The position numbers and the translations under genes were made by a program. From Thermococcus sp. (lineage in GTDB: Archaea; Methanobacteriota_B; Thermococci; Thermococcales; Thermococcaceae): a stretch of 23,141 nucleotides of DNA. The notes under the pieces were generated by a model. That model worked only from the letters and a program-made list of their open reading frames with translations. It did not search any database and was not told the origin of the DNA. Shown one piece after another: positions 6,650 to 12,961 of the stretch (position 1 is its first letter; each line of letters begins with the position of its first letter). Where the stretch lies: assembly GCA_021160985.1 (NCBI GenBank), contig JAGHBN010000113.1:1-23141 (forward strand), read 5' to 3'.

Positions 6650-7477
6650 TCAAATGTCGATTATCATGCCTGAATGGAGTTTGTGAAAGTCCCCGCCATA
6701 GGCTTTGAGGAGTGCCGCTTCTGCCTTCACTCCCGTGCAGTGTCCGGTATAGACCTCTTCAACCCCAAGCTGCCGGAGTTCCCTCACGGTTCTCTCGATA
6801 CGCTCCCCATCCGCATGGATGAGGTGGAAGCCCCCTATGACCGCGCGGATACGCTCCTCACCGGTCAGCCGTATCGCATGCTTCACTATGCTGACTATGC
6901 CGGCGTGGCTACAGCCGCTGACAACGACTATACCATCCTTCGTTTTTACGACCATGCTCATATCGTCAATGAGTTCGTCCCTGATGACCTTCCTGTTCTC
7001 AATAGTATAAACTTCGAGCTCGGTTCTTTCGAATTCTTCCCTGTTCTGAATCTCCCCCGTGGAGTACACGTCCTTCACAATCTCCAAAGGCTCAGAAGTC
7101 AGGTAGAGCCCGGCGAGTTCCTCAACCTCTTCCCGTCTGAAGGGAACTCCCACATCCCTGAGATATGGCTTTGTTATGAAGTGTCTCCTGAAGATTGTGG
7201 GATGTGCTATGACCGGAACCCGCCTTCCGATGGCGCGAAGAATTCCCAGGAGCCTGCCAGTGTGGTCGTGATGGCAGTGGCTCAGGAAGATATAGTCAAT
7301 GCGGGAACTCGGCTCTATACCGAGGAGCCCCATATTGTGCAGTATCGGATCGGCACTCTGGCCGGTGTCAAAGAGAATCCCTTTCCCGTCCTTCTCTATC
7401 AAGAAGCTGACCCCGTGCTGGGCCAAGAAGGGACTTTCATAGCCGGAGTAGTCTTCGATGAGGACGTATATCCGCAT
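6650..7477 (-). CDS. Metallo-beta-lactamase-fold hydrolase, COG1237-like
   Basis: A 275-residue protein. ATG 7477 is chosen because GGTGA lies five bases upstream; GTG 7486 in frame overlaps it. The zinc motif HCHHDH (H67, H69, D71, H72 of the HxHxDH pattern) is intact. Later conserved histidines are in GCSHAG, GGFHL and TGHCTG. The pattern of GCSHAG plus TGHCTG is that of the archaeal/bacterial group that includes the methanogen dihydropterin-ribofuranosyl-aminobenzene phosphate synthase. Thermococcales do not make methanopterin, so that reaction is not expected and the substrate is unknown. It is probably a cytoplasmic dinuclear zinc hydrolase. It is the first gene of a unit with corA, and its promoter is divergent from ychF. 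Confidence 0.85.
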   Translation of the reverse strand: MRIYVLIEDYSGYESPFLAQHGVSFLIEKDGKGILFDTGQSADPILHNMGLLGIEPSSRIDYIFLSHCHHDHTGRLLGILRAIGRRVPVIAHPTIFRRHFITKPYLRDVGVPFRREEVEELAGLYLTSEPLEIVKDVYSTGEIQNREEFERTELEVYTIENRKVIRDELIDDMSMVVKTKDGIVVVSGCSHAGIVSIVKHAIRLTGEERIRAVIGGFHLIHADGERIERTVRELRQLGVEEVYTGHCTGVKAEAALLKAYGGDFHKLHSGMIIDI

Positions 7478-7511
7478 GGGTTTCACCGGGAGAATATGTG
7501 CAGAGGAGGAG

Positions 7512-7541
7512 TTATAGTTTTCGGCCGAAACCCCTTAAAAC
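7512..7541. promoter_or_regulatory. Divergent promoters with back-to-back BREs (MBL/corA and ychF)
   Basis: The minus-strand TATA is CTATAA (7512-7517) and the plus-strand TATA is CTTAAAAC (about 7534-7541). Between them TTTCGGCCGAAA (7519-7530) is a perfect 12-base palindrome that supplies a CGAAA-type BRE to each direction. Predicted starts are about 7490 (minus) and 7560 (plus). Confidence 0.5.
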
Positions 7542-7570
7542 CCTCCCGCTAAGTTAGGGCGGTGGTGAGT

Positions 7571-8764
7571 ATGGAAATCGGTGTTGTCGGAAAGCCAAAC
7601 GTTGGGAAGTCGACCTTTTTCTCGGCCGCTACGCTCGTTGACGTTGATATTGCCAATTACCCGTTCACGACCATCGAAGCCAACGTTGGTGTCACCTACG
7701 CGATAGCCGAGCACCCCTGCAGGGAACTTGGATGTCAGCCGAACCCCCAGAACTACGAGTACCGGGGCGGGAAAGCGCTGATACCGATAAAAATGATAGA
7801 CGTCGCGGGTCTCGTTCCCGGGGCGTATGAGGGGCGCGGTCTGGGCAACAAGTTCCTCGACGACCTGAGGATGGCGTCCGCTCTAATCCACGTCATTGAT
7901 GCAACAGGCAAAACCGACGCCGAGGGACAGCCGACCGACCACCACGACCCGGTCGAGGACATAGAGTTCCTTGAGAGGGAGGTAGACTACTGGATTTACG
8001 GGATACTCAAGAAGGGCTGGGAGAAGTTCGCTAAGAGGATAAAGCTCCAGCACATGAAGCTTGAGCAGGCGATAGCGGACCATCTTTCAGGAATAGGCGT
8101 TACCGAGGGAGACGTCTGGGAGGCGATTCACAAGGTCGGCCTTCCCGGAGATCCAACCAAGTGGAGCGATGAAGACCTCCTTGCCTTCGTTTGTGAGCTG
8201 AGAAGAATCAACAAGCCGATTATCATAGCGGCCAACAAGGCCGATGCCGCCGCCGATGCCCAGATAGAGCGTCTGATAAGAAAGGGGAAGAGCAGGGGGT
8301 ATATAGTCGTCCCGACGAGCGCTGCTGCAGAGCTCACCCTCAGAAAGGCCGCCAAAGCGGGCTTCATCGACTACGTTCCGGGCTCAAGCGACTTCAAAAT
8401 CCTCAAACCGATGAGCTCCAAGCAGGAGAAAGCCCTCATGCTCATAAAGAAGAAAGTACTCGACCGCTTCGGCTCGACCGGAGTCCAGGAGGTCATCAAC
8501 AGGGCCGTCTTTGAACTGCTCAACCTCATACCGGTCTACCCGGTTCAGGATGAGAACAAGCTCACGGACCAGTTCGGCAACGTCCTGCCGCACGTCTACC
8601 TTCTCCCGAAGGGCTCGACGCCGAGAGACCTTGCCTACAAGGTTCACACCGACCTCGGAAAGACGTTCCTCTACGCGGTGAACGCCAGGACAAAGAGGCG
8701 CGTCGGGGAAGACTACGAGCTACAGTTCAACGACATAATCAAGATTGTCGCGACGGCTCGCTGA
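7571..8764 (+). CDS. ychF: YchF/OBG-family translation-associated GTPase/ATPase
   Basis: A 397-residue protein. ATG 7571 follows GGTGGTGAG; GTG 7562 in frame is part of that site. It has an N-terminal G domain with G1 GKPNVGKS (residues 7-14), switch II DVAG (77-80) and G4 NKAD (222-225). A helical insertion follows, and the C-terminal third ends in a TGS domain (LPKGSTPRDLAYKVH onward). Bacterial YchF has NxxE and prefers ATP; the canonical NKxD here suggests GTP use, as reported for archaeal-type members. The length equals that of the Pyrococcus homologue with a known structure. Family members bind ribosomes, and the TGS domain contacts RNA or ppGpp-like ligands. It is monocistronic, with its own promoter. 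Confidence 0.92.
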   Translation: MEIGVVGKPNVGKSTFFSAATLVDVDIANYPFTTIEANVGVTYAIAEHPCRELGCQPNPQNYEYRGGKALIPIKMIDVAGLVPGAYEGRGLGNKFLDDLRMASALIHVIDATGKTDAEGQPTDHHDPVEDIEFLEREVDYWIYGILKKGWEKFAKRIKLQHMKLEQAIADHLSGIGVTEGDVWEAIHKVGLPGDPTKWSDEDLLAFVCELRRINKPIIIAANKADAAADAQIERLIRKGKSRGYIVVPTSAAAELTLRKAAKAGFIDYVPGSSDFKILKPMSSKQEKALMLIKKKVLDRFGSTGVQEVINRAVFELLNLIPVYPVQDENKLTDQFGNVLPHVYLLPKGSTPRDLAYKVHTDLGKTFLYAVNARTKRRVGEDYELQFNDIIKIVATAR

Positions 8765-8765
8765 G

Positions 8766-9287
8766 TTAACTCCCCGCATTTTCCTTCATTTCTTTTATAA
8801 GCTCTTGATAGAGCCTCGGTTCCACGTCTTTTTCAGTTAAGCCGAGCTTCTCCGCGATCTCCCAGATTTTCTGCTTTGCAGCCCCAATGTCGTCGCTCAG
8901 CACCTCAATGTCGAGAAAGGCCCCCAGCCCCTCGACCTCGCTCAGCTCGAAAGTCACATTTCCGAGCCTGTAGACCAGCCGCCTCTTCCCGACCCACACA
9001 TCCTCCTTGAATCCAAGACGTTTCAGAATCTCCCGGGTCTTTTCAAAATCCGAGACTTCAACCTCGATCTCGTCGAACTCTTCGTTCCTTCCAGGGTCAG
9101 TTATGAGCTTGTACGTGAGAAAAGAACGGCCTAGATTAACTATTCTTCTCACCCTCAGGAGCTCCGGGAAGGGCAGGGAAAAGTAAAGGTCTTCCTGAAT
9201 CTCCTCCCGGACGAACGTTGCCCCCAGGGATGCTATTCTCCGCCTCACTTCGTTGAAGTCCACGCGGAATTTTATCTCAATCTCCAT
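8766..9287 (-). CDS. cyaB: CYTH-domain protein (class IV adenylyl cyclase / triphosphatase type)
   Basis: A 173-residue protein starting at ATG 9287, with GGTGG upstream. It begins with the signature ExExK as E2-I-E4-I-K6. It then shows the alternating charged strands of a triphosphate tunnel, such as LRVRR, YKL, EIEVEV, KRRLVYR, and a late ExE (DIEV). CYTH enzymes bind a triphosphate with Mg or Mn: some make cAMP from ATP (CyaB), others hydrolyse thiamine triphosphate or inorganic triphosphate. Which activity applies is unknown. Its start overlaps the stop of the Lrp-type gene (TGATG), so translation is coupled. It is the last gene of ubiX-lrp-cyaB. dacZ, another nucleotide cyclase, sits across the divergent promoter. 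Confidence 0.85.
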   Translation of the reverse strand: MEIEIKFRVDFNEVRRRIASLGATFVREEIQEDLYFSLPFPELLRVRRIVNLGRSFLTYKLITDPGRNEEFDEIEVEVSDFEKTREILKRLGFKEDVWVGKRRLVYRLGNVTFELSEVEGLGAFLDIEVLSDDIGAAKQKIWEIAEKLGLTEKDVEPRLYQELIKEMKENAGS

Positions 9288-9769
9288 CACACATCCACCA
9301 AGAAGCCCACTATTCCAGCCCCTTTCTCAAAGCTGTCAACTGGGAACAGCTCGACAGTTTCAAGGCCCGGCAGGACTTCTATAGTCTCCTTCACAAAGTT
9401 CTCGACTTTTTCCCAGCTGTCGGCGCCGATGAGAGCTACCACCCCGGAACTGCCGCTCCTCGCCACCAGAAGAACATTCGGGAGCATTGCAAGCGTCTTC
9501 ACTATGTGGGCTATGTATTTCTCCAAGAAGTCCTCTATTACTGGCGTCCTGGCGTGTATGTACAAAAACCCCAGAGATTTCGGCCTTAAATCCTCTCCGA
9601 GAATTATGGTGTACCTCTCAATGAGGTTTTTTTCCTGGAGCTTCTTTATCCTGAAATGTATGGTGGACTCCGGCCGTCCCAGTCTCTCCGCTATCTCCGA
9701 AATGGTAAGTCTGGCATCCTCCTTAAGCAGACGCAGGATGGCCCTATCAAGGTCGTCAAGTTGTGCCAT
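9287..9769 (-). CDS. Lrp/AsnC-family transcriptional regulator
   Basis: A 160-residue protein. ATG 9769 is chosen with GGAGG eight bases upstream; an upstream in-frame start would lengthen the overlap with ubiX. The N-terminal winged helix-turn-helix (about residues 5-55) begins LDDLDRAILRLLKEDAR. The recognition helix is around PESTIHFRIKKL. A linker strand follows, then a C-terminal alpha-beta (RAM-like) domain of about 90 residues. The RAM part departs from the usual amino-acid-binding consensus, so its ligand is uncertain. It overlaps the end of ubiX by 14 bases and the start of cyaB by one, placing it inside a tight operon it may autoregulate. Lrp paralogues in Thermococcales act as octameric activators or repressors. 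Confidence 0.88.
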   Translation of the reverse strand: MAQLDDLDRAILRLLKEDARLTISEIAERLGRPESTIHFRIKKLQEKNLIERYTIILGEDLRPKSLGFLYIHARTPVIEDFLEKYIAHIVKTLAMLPNVLLVARSGSSGVVALIGADSWEKVENFVKETIEVLPGLETVELFPVDSFEKGAGIVGFLVDV

Positions 9770-10304
9770 TCTCGGCCCTCCATCGTGGGTATAAGTTATG
9801 ATCGATTCCAAGAATATCTAATATTTTTCCTATTATAAAGTTTACCACGTCCTCCAATGTTTTGGGTTTTATGTAAAATCCTGGAGATGCGGGCATTACG
9901 ACAGCCCCCGCTTGAGTAACTGCCAGCATGTTTCGGATATGGATTATATTCAACGGAGTCTCTCTAACCAGAAGTATCAGCTTTCTCCGCTCCTTGAGCA
10001 TCACATCCGCCGTCCTCGTGATTATGTTGTCGGCATAGCCGTTTGCTATGGCGGCGAGTGTCTTCATAGAACACGGAGCAATGACCATGGCATCAACGGG
10101 GTGTGAACCTGAGGCCATAGGGGCAAAGAGGTCGTCTTCCATGTAGTCAGGCATCAGCTGTATCCCGGTCTCGTACTCCACAGTCTTGAGCCCTGTCTTT
10201 GAGGCCAGGACTATTACGTCGTGCCCTCTTTTTTTCAACTCCTCTATGAGTCTTATCCCATACACTGCACCGCTCGCACCCGTTATGGCAACCACAATCC
10301 TCAT
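9756..10304 (-). CDS. ubiX: UbiX/Pad1-type flavin prenyltransferase
   Basis: A 182-residue flavoprotein of the UbiX family with ATG 10304 preceded by GGGTG. Diagnostic stretches are the N-terminal ITGASGAVYGIRL (flavin phosphate binding), APCSMKTLAAIANGYADN, and LKERRKLILLVRETPLN followed by HIRNM. Near the C-terminus comes MPASPGFY. The enzyme joins dimethylallyl phosphate to FMN to make prenylated FMN, the cofactor of UbiD-type decarboxylases. No ubiD is in the window. It is the first gene of the ubiX-lrp-cyaB run; the downstream regulator starts inside its 3' end. The promoter region (94 bases) is shared with dacZ. Confidence 0.92.
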   Translation of the reverse strand: MRIVVAITGASGAVYGIRLIEELKKRGHDVIVLASKTGLKTVEYETGIQLMPDYMEDDLFAPMASGSHPVDAMVIAPCSMKTLAAIANGYADNIITRTADVMLKERRKLILLVRETPLNIIHIRNMLAVTQAGAVVMPASPGFYIKPKTLEDVVNFIIGKILDILGIDHNLYPRWRAENGTT

Positions 10305-10356
10305 GAGAGCACCCGAGAATTAGGTGGCAGTTCCTGGTTTTAACCCTTCCGGGGGA

Positions 10357-10376
10357 GTAGGTTTTTATAGACCTAC
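10357..10376. promoter_or_regulatory. dacZ TATA box framed by a 6-bp inverted repeat
   Basis: The TATA box TTTTTATAG (about 10362-10370) is enclosed by perfect arms GTAGGT (10357-10362) and ACCTAC (10371-10376). A protein bound here would block TATA-binding protein directly. The predicted start is near 10391, just ahead of the GGGGAG ribosome site and ATG 10399. Confidence 0.5.
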
Positions 10377-10398
10377 AGCCAAATGGAATGGGGAGAAT

Positions 10399-11199
10399 AT
10401 GGCAAAAGATACACCCAAGACCCTGCTGGAGACAGCGACGGATCTTGTGAACAAACTCAATGCCAAGGCCCTCGTTATATTTTTCGAAGTTAGTTCCGAG
10501 TCTCTTCCCGAGAGCGAGACCCCGATAGTTATAGTCGGTTCCACCTTCGAAATGGGTGAAAAGGTCAAGAGGGTTTCGATCCCCAGAACCCTCGATCTCG
10601 ACAACAGCCTCAACTTAATTTCGGCCTTTCTCATGGAACACGACATTGTCCAGGAAGGGGAAAACTTCGTTTACGTTACCGAGAACGTCATAGGAGTGAA
10701 GACCGTCCGGAAAGGCATTTCGGTTATGAAAGGCTTCTTCTCCAAGAACCAGGACGTCATCCAGAAGCTGCTTGAGATAGCGATAGAGCTGAGCGTGGAA
10801 GGGAGGGAAGGAACCCCTGTAGGAACGATCTTCGTTGTGGGGGACAGCAGAAGGGTGATGAAACGCTCCCATCCCATGATCCCCAACCCGTTCAAGGGGC
10901 ACAAGATAAACGTCCTTGAAAGGAACAGCAAGGAGATAATAAAGGAGTTTGCCCAGCTGGACGGGGCCTTTGTCATCCGGGAGGACGGGAGGATCGTTGC
11001 GGCCGGACGGTACCTGAAAGTCGAGCCAAAGGTCATTGATCTGATGCTTCCCCCGGGGCTTGGAAGCAGGCACATCGCGGCCGCAGGCATAACAAAGCTG
11101 ACAAAGGCAATGGCGATAACACTGTCTGAAAGCGGGACGATAAGGATATTCAAAAACGGCCTCCTGCTCCTCGAATACAACCCGAGGATAAGGTACTGA
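10399..11199 (+). CDS. dacZ: Diadenylate cyclase DacZ (c-di-AMP synthase)
   Basis: A 266-residue protein. ATG 10399 (GGGGAG upstream) is preferred to the in-frame codon at 10324, which precedes the TATA box and so cannot be on the mRNA. The N-terminal 170 residues form the archaeal DacZ-specific pyruvate kinase-like alpha-beta domain. The C-terminal DisA_N domain has the DGA motif at 188-190 and GLGSRHIAAAGIT around 220-232. The RH pair is at 224-225, with Ile where bacterial enzymes usually have a second Arg (RHR). The enzyme condenses two ATP into cyclic di-AMP, which in archaea is linked to osmotic and potassium control. It is monocistronic, divergent from ubiX-lrp-cyaB. Confidence 0.88.
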   Translation: MAKDTPKTLLETATDLVNKLNAKALVIFFEVSSESLPESETPIVIVGSTFEMGEKVKRVSIPRTLDLDNSLNLISAFLMEHDIVQEGENFVYVTENVIGVKTVRKGISVMKGFFSKNQDVIQKLLEIAIELSVEGREGTPVGTIFVVGDSRRVMKRSHPMIPNPFKGHKINVLERNSKEIIKEFAQLDGAFVIREDGRIVAAGRYLKVEPKVIDLMLPPGLGSRHIAAAGITKLTKAMAITLSESGTIRIFKNGLLLLEYNPRIRY

Positions 11200-11255
11200 G
11201 GGTTACATTCATCGGTCAATAAAAGCCGTTGCTGGAAGACAAAAGTTAAAAAGGC

Positions 11256-12497
11256 TCAGAAGAGCCACTGGTTCTCTATGCACTCGTCACAGGGCGGCTT
11301 TTCCCCTGCGATTGCTTTAAACTTCTTGTAAATGCACTCAGGCAGACCAAGCGGGCAGCGATCCGGAGTGACTCCCGGCCTGACCTTTGTGGGGTCGAGC
11401 TTTATCTTTATGTATGCCTCATACTCCTCAACTTTCTTCCAAGGGAGTACTTTGGCCCCGTATATCACGAGGTTGTCGTATATCCTCGCGTAGTCGCCGA
11501 CCACGGCGTTCTCCTTGAGTATAACGTTCTTTCCGACTACAACGCCCTCTCCCAGGATGCTCTCCTTGATCTCCGCCGCCTCCTTCACGACGTCGTGACC
11601 TATTAGTATTGACCTCTTCAGGTAAGCCCTATCCTCTACCACCGTGTTCGGCCCTATGTAGGTGTATGCCTTTATCTTCACCCTGTGCCCAATCTTGGCT
11701 CCCTCGTCTATGTAGACCGGGCCCTGTATCTCAACGTCCTCCGGGACTTCCGCACCCTCTTTAATGGTGAAGTAGCCGTTTTCCTTAGCTATTTCATCCA
11801 TTGCGACCTGGTGGGCATAGAAGAGGTCGTCCGGCGTTCCGAGGTCGATCCAGTAGTACCCGCGCGGAATCTTGTGGGCGTAAACAAGCCCCTTGGCCAC
11901 GTACTTCGGGAGAACCTCGCGCTCAAAGTAGACCTCCTTGTTCCTCGGAATCTCCTCCAGAACCTGCTTGTTGACCATGTAGATGCCCGCGTCGACGAGG
12001 TTGGTGCGGGGCCTGTGGGGCTTCTCCTCGAAGTGAATGACCCTGTTCTCCTCGTCCATCTCGAGGACTCCGTACTTCTCGGGGTCATAGACCTTGGTAA
12101 CTGCGACTGTTATGAGGCCGTCGTTCTCCTTGTGGGTCTTGATGAGTTCATTGAAGTCAAAGTTCGTGAAAACATCGCCGTAGATGACAAGGAAGTCTTC
12201 GTCCACGTAGTCCTCCACGTTTTTGAGCGCGCCGCCGGTCTCCAGCGGCATCGGGTCGTTAACGAACCTTATTGCCTTGGGGTAGTCGGCCATTTTTTCA
12301 TCGACGAACTCCCTTATCTCGCCGCGCATGTAGTGTACGGAAAGGATTATCTCGTCGATCTCATGAATCTTCTCGAGACTCTCAAGGATGTACTGAAGGT
12401 TTGGCTTTCCAAGAACAGGAACCATAGGCTTTGGCCTCGTGGATGAAATCGGCCTTAGCCTCGTTCCAAATCCTCCAGCAAGAATCACGGCTTTCAT
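11256..12497 (-). CDS. Sugar-1-phosphate nucleotidyltransferase with left-handed beta-helix domain (mannose-1-phosphate guanylyltransferase-like)
   Basis: A 413-residue protein. ATG 12497 has GGTGAT three bases upstream. Residues 1-235 are a nucleotidyltransferase fold starting KAVILAGGFGTRLRP, with KPMVPV for the sugar-phosphate side and an acidic VIYGD motif. Residues 245-360 are hexapeptide repeats (I/V-G-x4 type) of a left-handed beta-helix. The last 35 residues hold four cysteines (RCP, PEC, CDEC), an unusual tail that could bind zinc. The reaction is NTP plus sugar-1-phosphate to NDP-sugar. GDP-mannose is the best guess, with UDP- or dTDP-glucose possible. It supplies glycosylation or polysaccharide pathways, but none of those genes is nearby. 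It has its own strong promoter. Confidence 0.85.
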   Translation of the reverse strand: MKAVILAGGFGTRLRPISSTRPKPMVPVLGKPNLQYILESLEKIHEIDEIILSVHYMRGEIREFVDEKMADYPKAIRFVNDPMPLETGGALKNVEDYVDEDFLVIYGDVFTNFDFNELIKTHKENDGLITVAVTKVYDPEKYGVLEMDEENRVIHFEEKPHRPRTNLVDAGIYMVNKQVLEEIPRNKEVYFEREVLPKYVAKGLVYAHKIPRGYYWIDLGTPDDLFYAHQVAMDEIAKENGYFTIKEGAEVPEDVEIQGPVYIDEGAKIGHRVKIKAYTYIGPNTVVEDRAYLKRSILIGHDVVKEAAEIKESILGEGVVVGKNVILKENAVVGDYARIYDNLVIYGAKVLPWKKVEEYEAYIKIKLDPTKVRPGVTPDRCPLGLPECIYKKFKAIAGEKPPCDECIENQWLF

Positions 12498-12529
12498 GGT
12501 ATCACCGTTTATCACTTCCACAAAAGGTT

Positions 12530-12559
12530 TTATATATTTTACGGCCATAAAATATATAA
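12530..12559. promoter_or_regulatory. Mirror pair of TATA boxes upstream of the nucleotidyltransferase
   Basis: TTATATATTTTA (12530-12541) and TAAAATATATAA (12548-12559) are perfect 12-base inverted copies around CGGCCA. The left copy is the minus-strand TATA of the nucleotidyltransferase gene. The right copy would drive rightward transcription from about 12580, where no plus-strand gene exists. Confidence 0.55.
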
Positions 12560-12685
12560 CCCACAGTGGCAGTTTTAACTGGCAGTGAAAAACTGGAAAA
12601 ATTCGAGTTTAAGTCCATTCGCAGGGGTGTTTTGTCATCAAAATCACGGCTTCATCATAAAAACAGAAGTTCTGGAAGGGGTCCA

Positions 12686-12952
12686 TTAGGGTTTAAATGT
12701 ACCCTTTCCCCCACCTAACCTGAAATCCACCGGCTGATACACCCTGCCCTTGAAGCGGAAGCAGGATCCGGGACAAACGCTCTTGAGAGGGCAGGCGGCA
12801 CAGGAGTCGCCCGACTCCACCCGCTCGAGGTAGCCGAGGTCGGCCAGCACCTCCATTGCCCCAACTACCTCTTCCTTCGGAACCCTCAGCTCGCGGGCTA
12901 TCTCATCTATGCCTTTTCCACCCTCTAATAGTTTCAAAACCTTCTCCAGCAT
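12686..12952 (-). CDS. FeoC-like winged-helix protein with a four-cysteine cluster motif
   Basis: An 88-residue protein starting at ATG 12952, with AGGTGG overlapping the feoB stop. The N-terminal 45 residues form a helix-turn-helix (MLEKVLKLLE... to LADLGYLERV). Then comes CAACPLKSVCPGSC, a C-x2-C-x5-C-x3-C motif at about residues 51-63. FeoC proteins of enterobacteria have a small winged helix with a cysteine-rich wing that binds an iron-sulfur cluster, and they modulate FeoB. The last-gene position in a feoA-feoB operon supports the same role here. It might sense iron or oxygen through the cluster and act on FeoB or on DNA. Sequence similarity to bacterial FeoC outside the motif is not obvious. 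Confidence 0.75.
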   Translation of the reverse strand: MLEKVLKLLEGGKGIDEIARELRVPKEEVVGAMEVLADLGYLERVESGDSCAACPLKSVCPGSCFRFKGRVYQPVDFRLGGGKGTFKP

Positions 12953-12961
12953 TCGACCACC

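Noticed and set aside
6650..7477. Assignment of the metallo-beta-lactamase-fold protein as a methanopterin biosynthesis enzyme
   Set aside because: The motifs are similar to that group, but Thermococcales lack the methanopterin pathway and no pathway neighbour is present, so only the fold is claimed.
12500..12515. Two TATCAC half-sites resembling the Thermococcales glycolytic motif upstream of the nucleotidyltransferase
   Set aside because: They are direct rather than inverted repeats with the wrong spacing, and one of them is simply the GGTGAT ribosome binding site.
12630..12658. Two TGATGA-like boxes on the minus strand suggesting a C/D box guide RNA
   Set aside because: The boxes are only about 11 bases apart, leaving no room for a guide plus D' box, and no CTGA box follows at the right place. 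A short TTTTG/CAAAA inverted repeat at 12630-12643 is weak evidence on its own.
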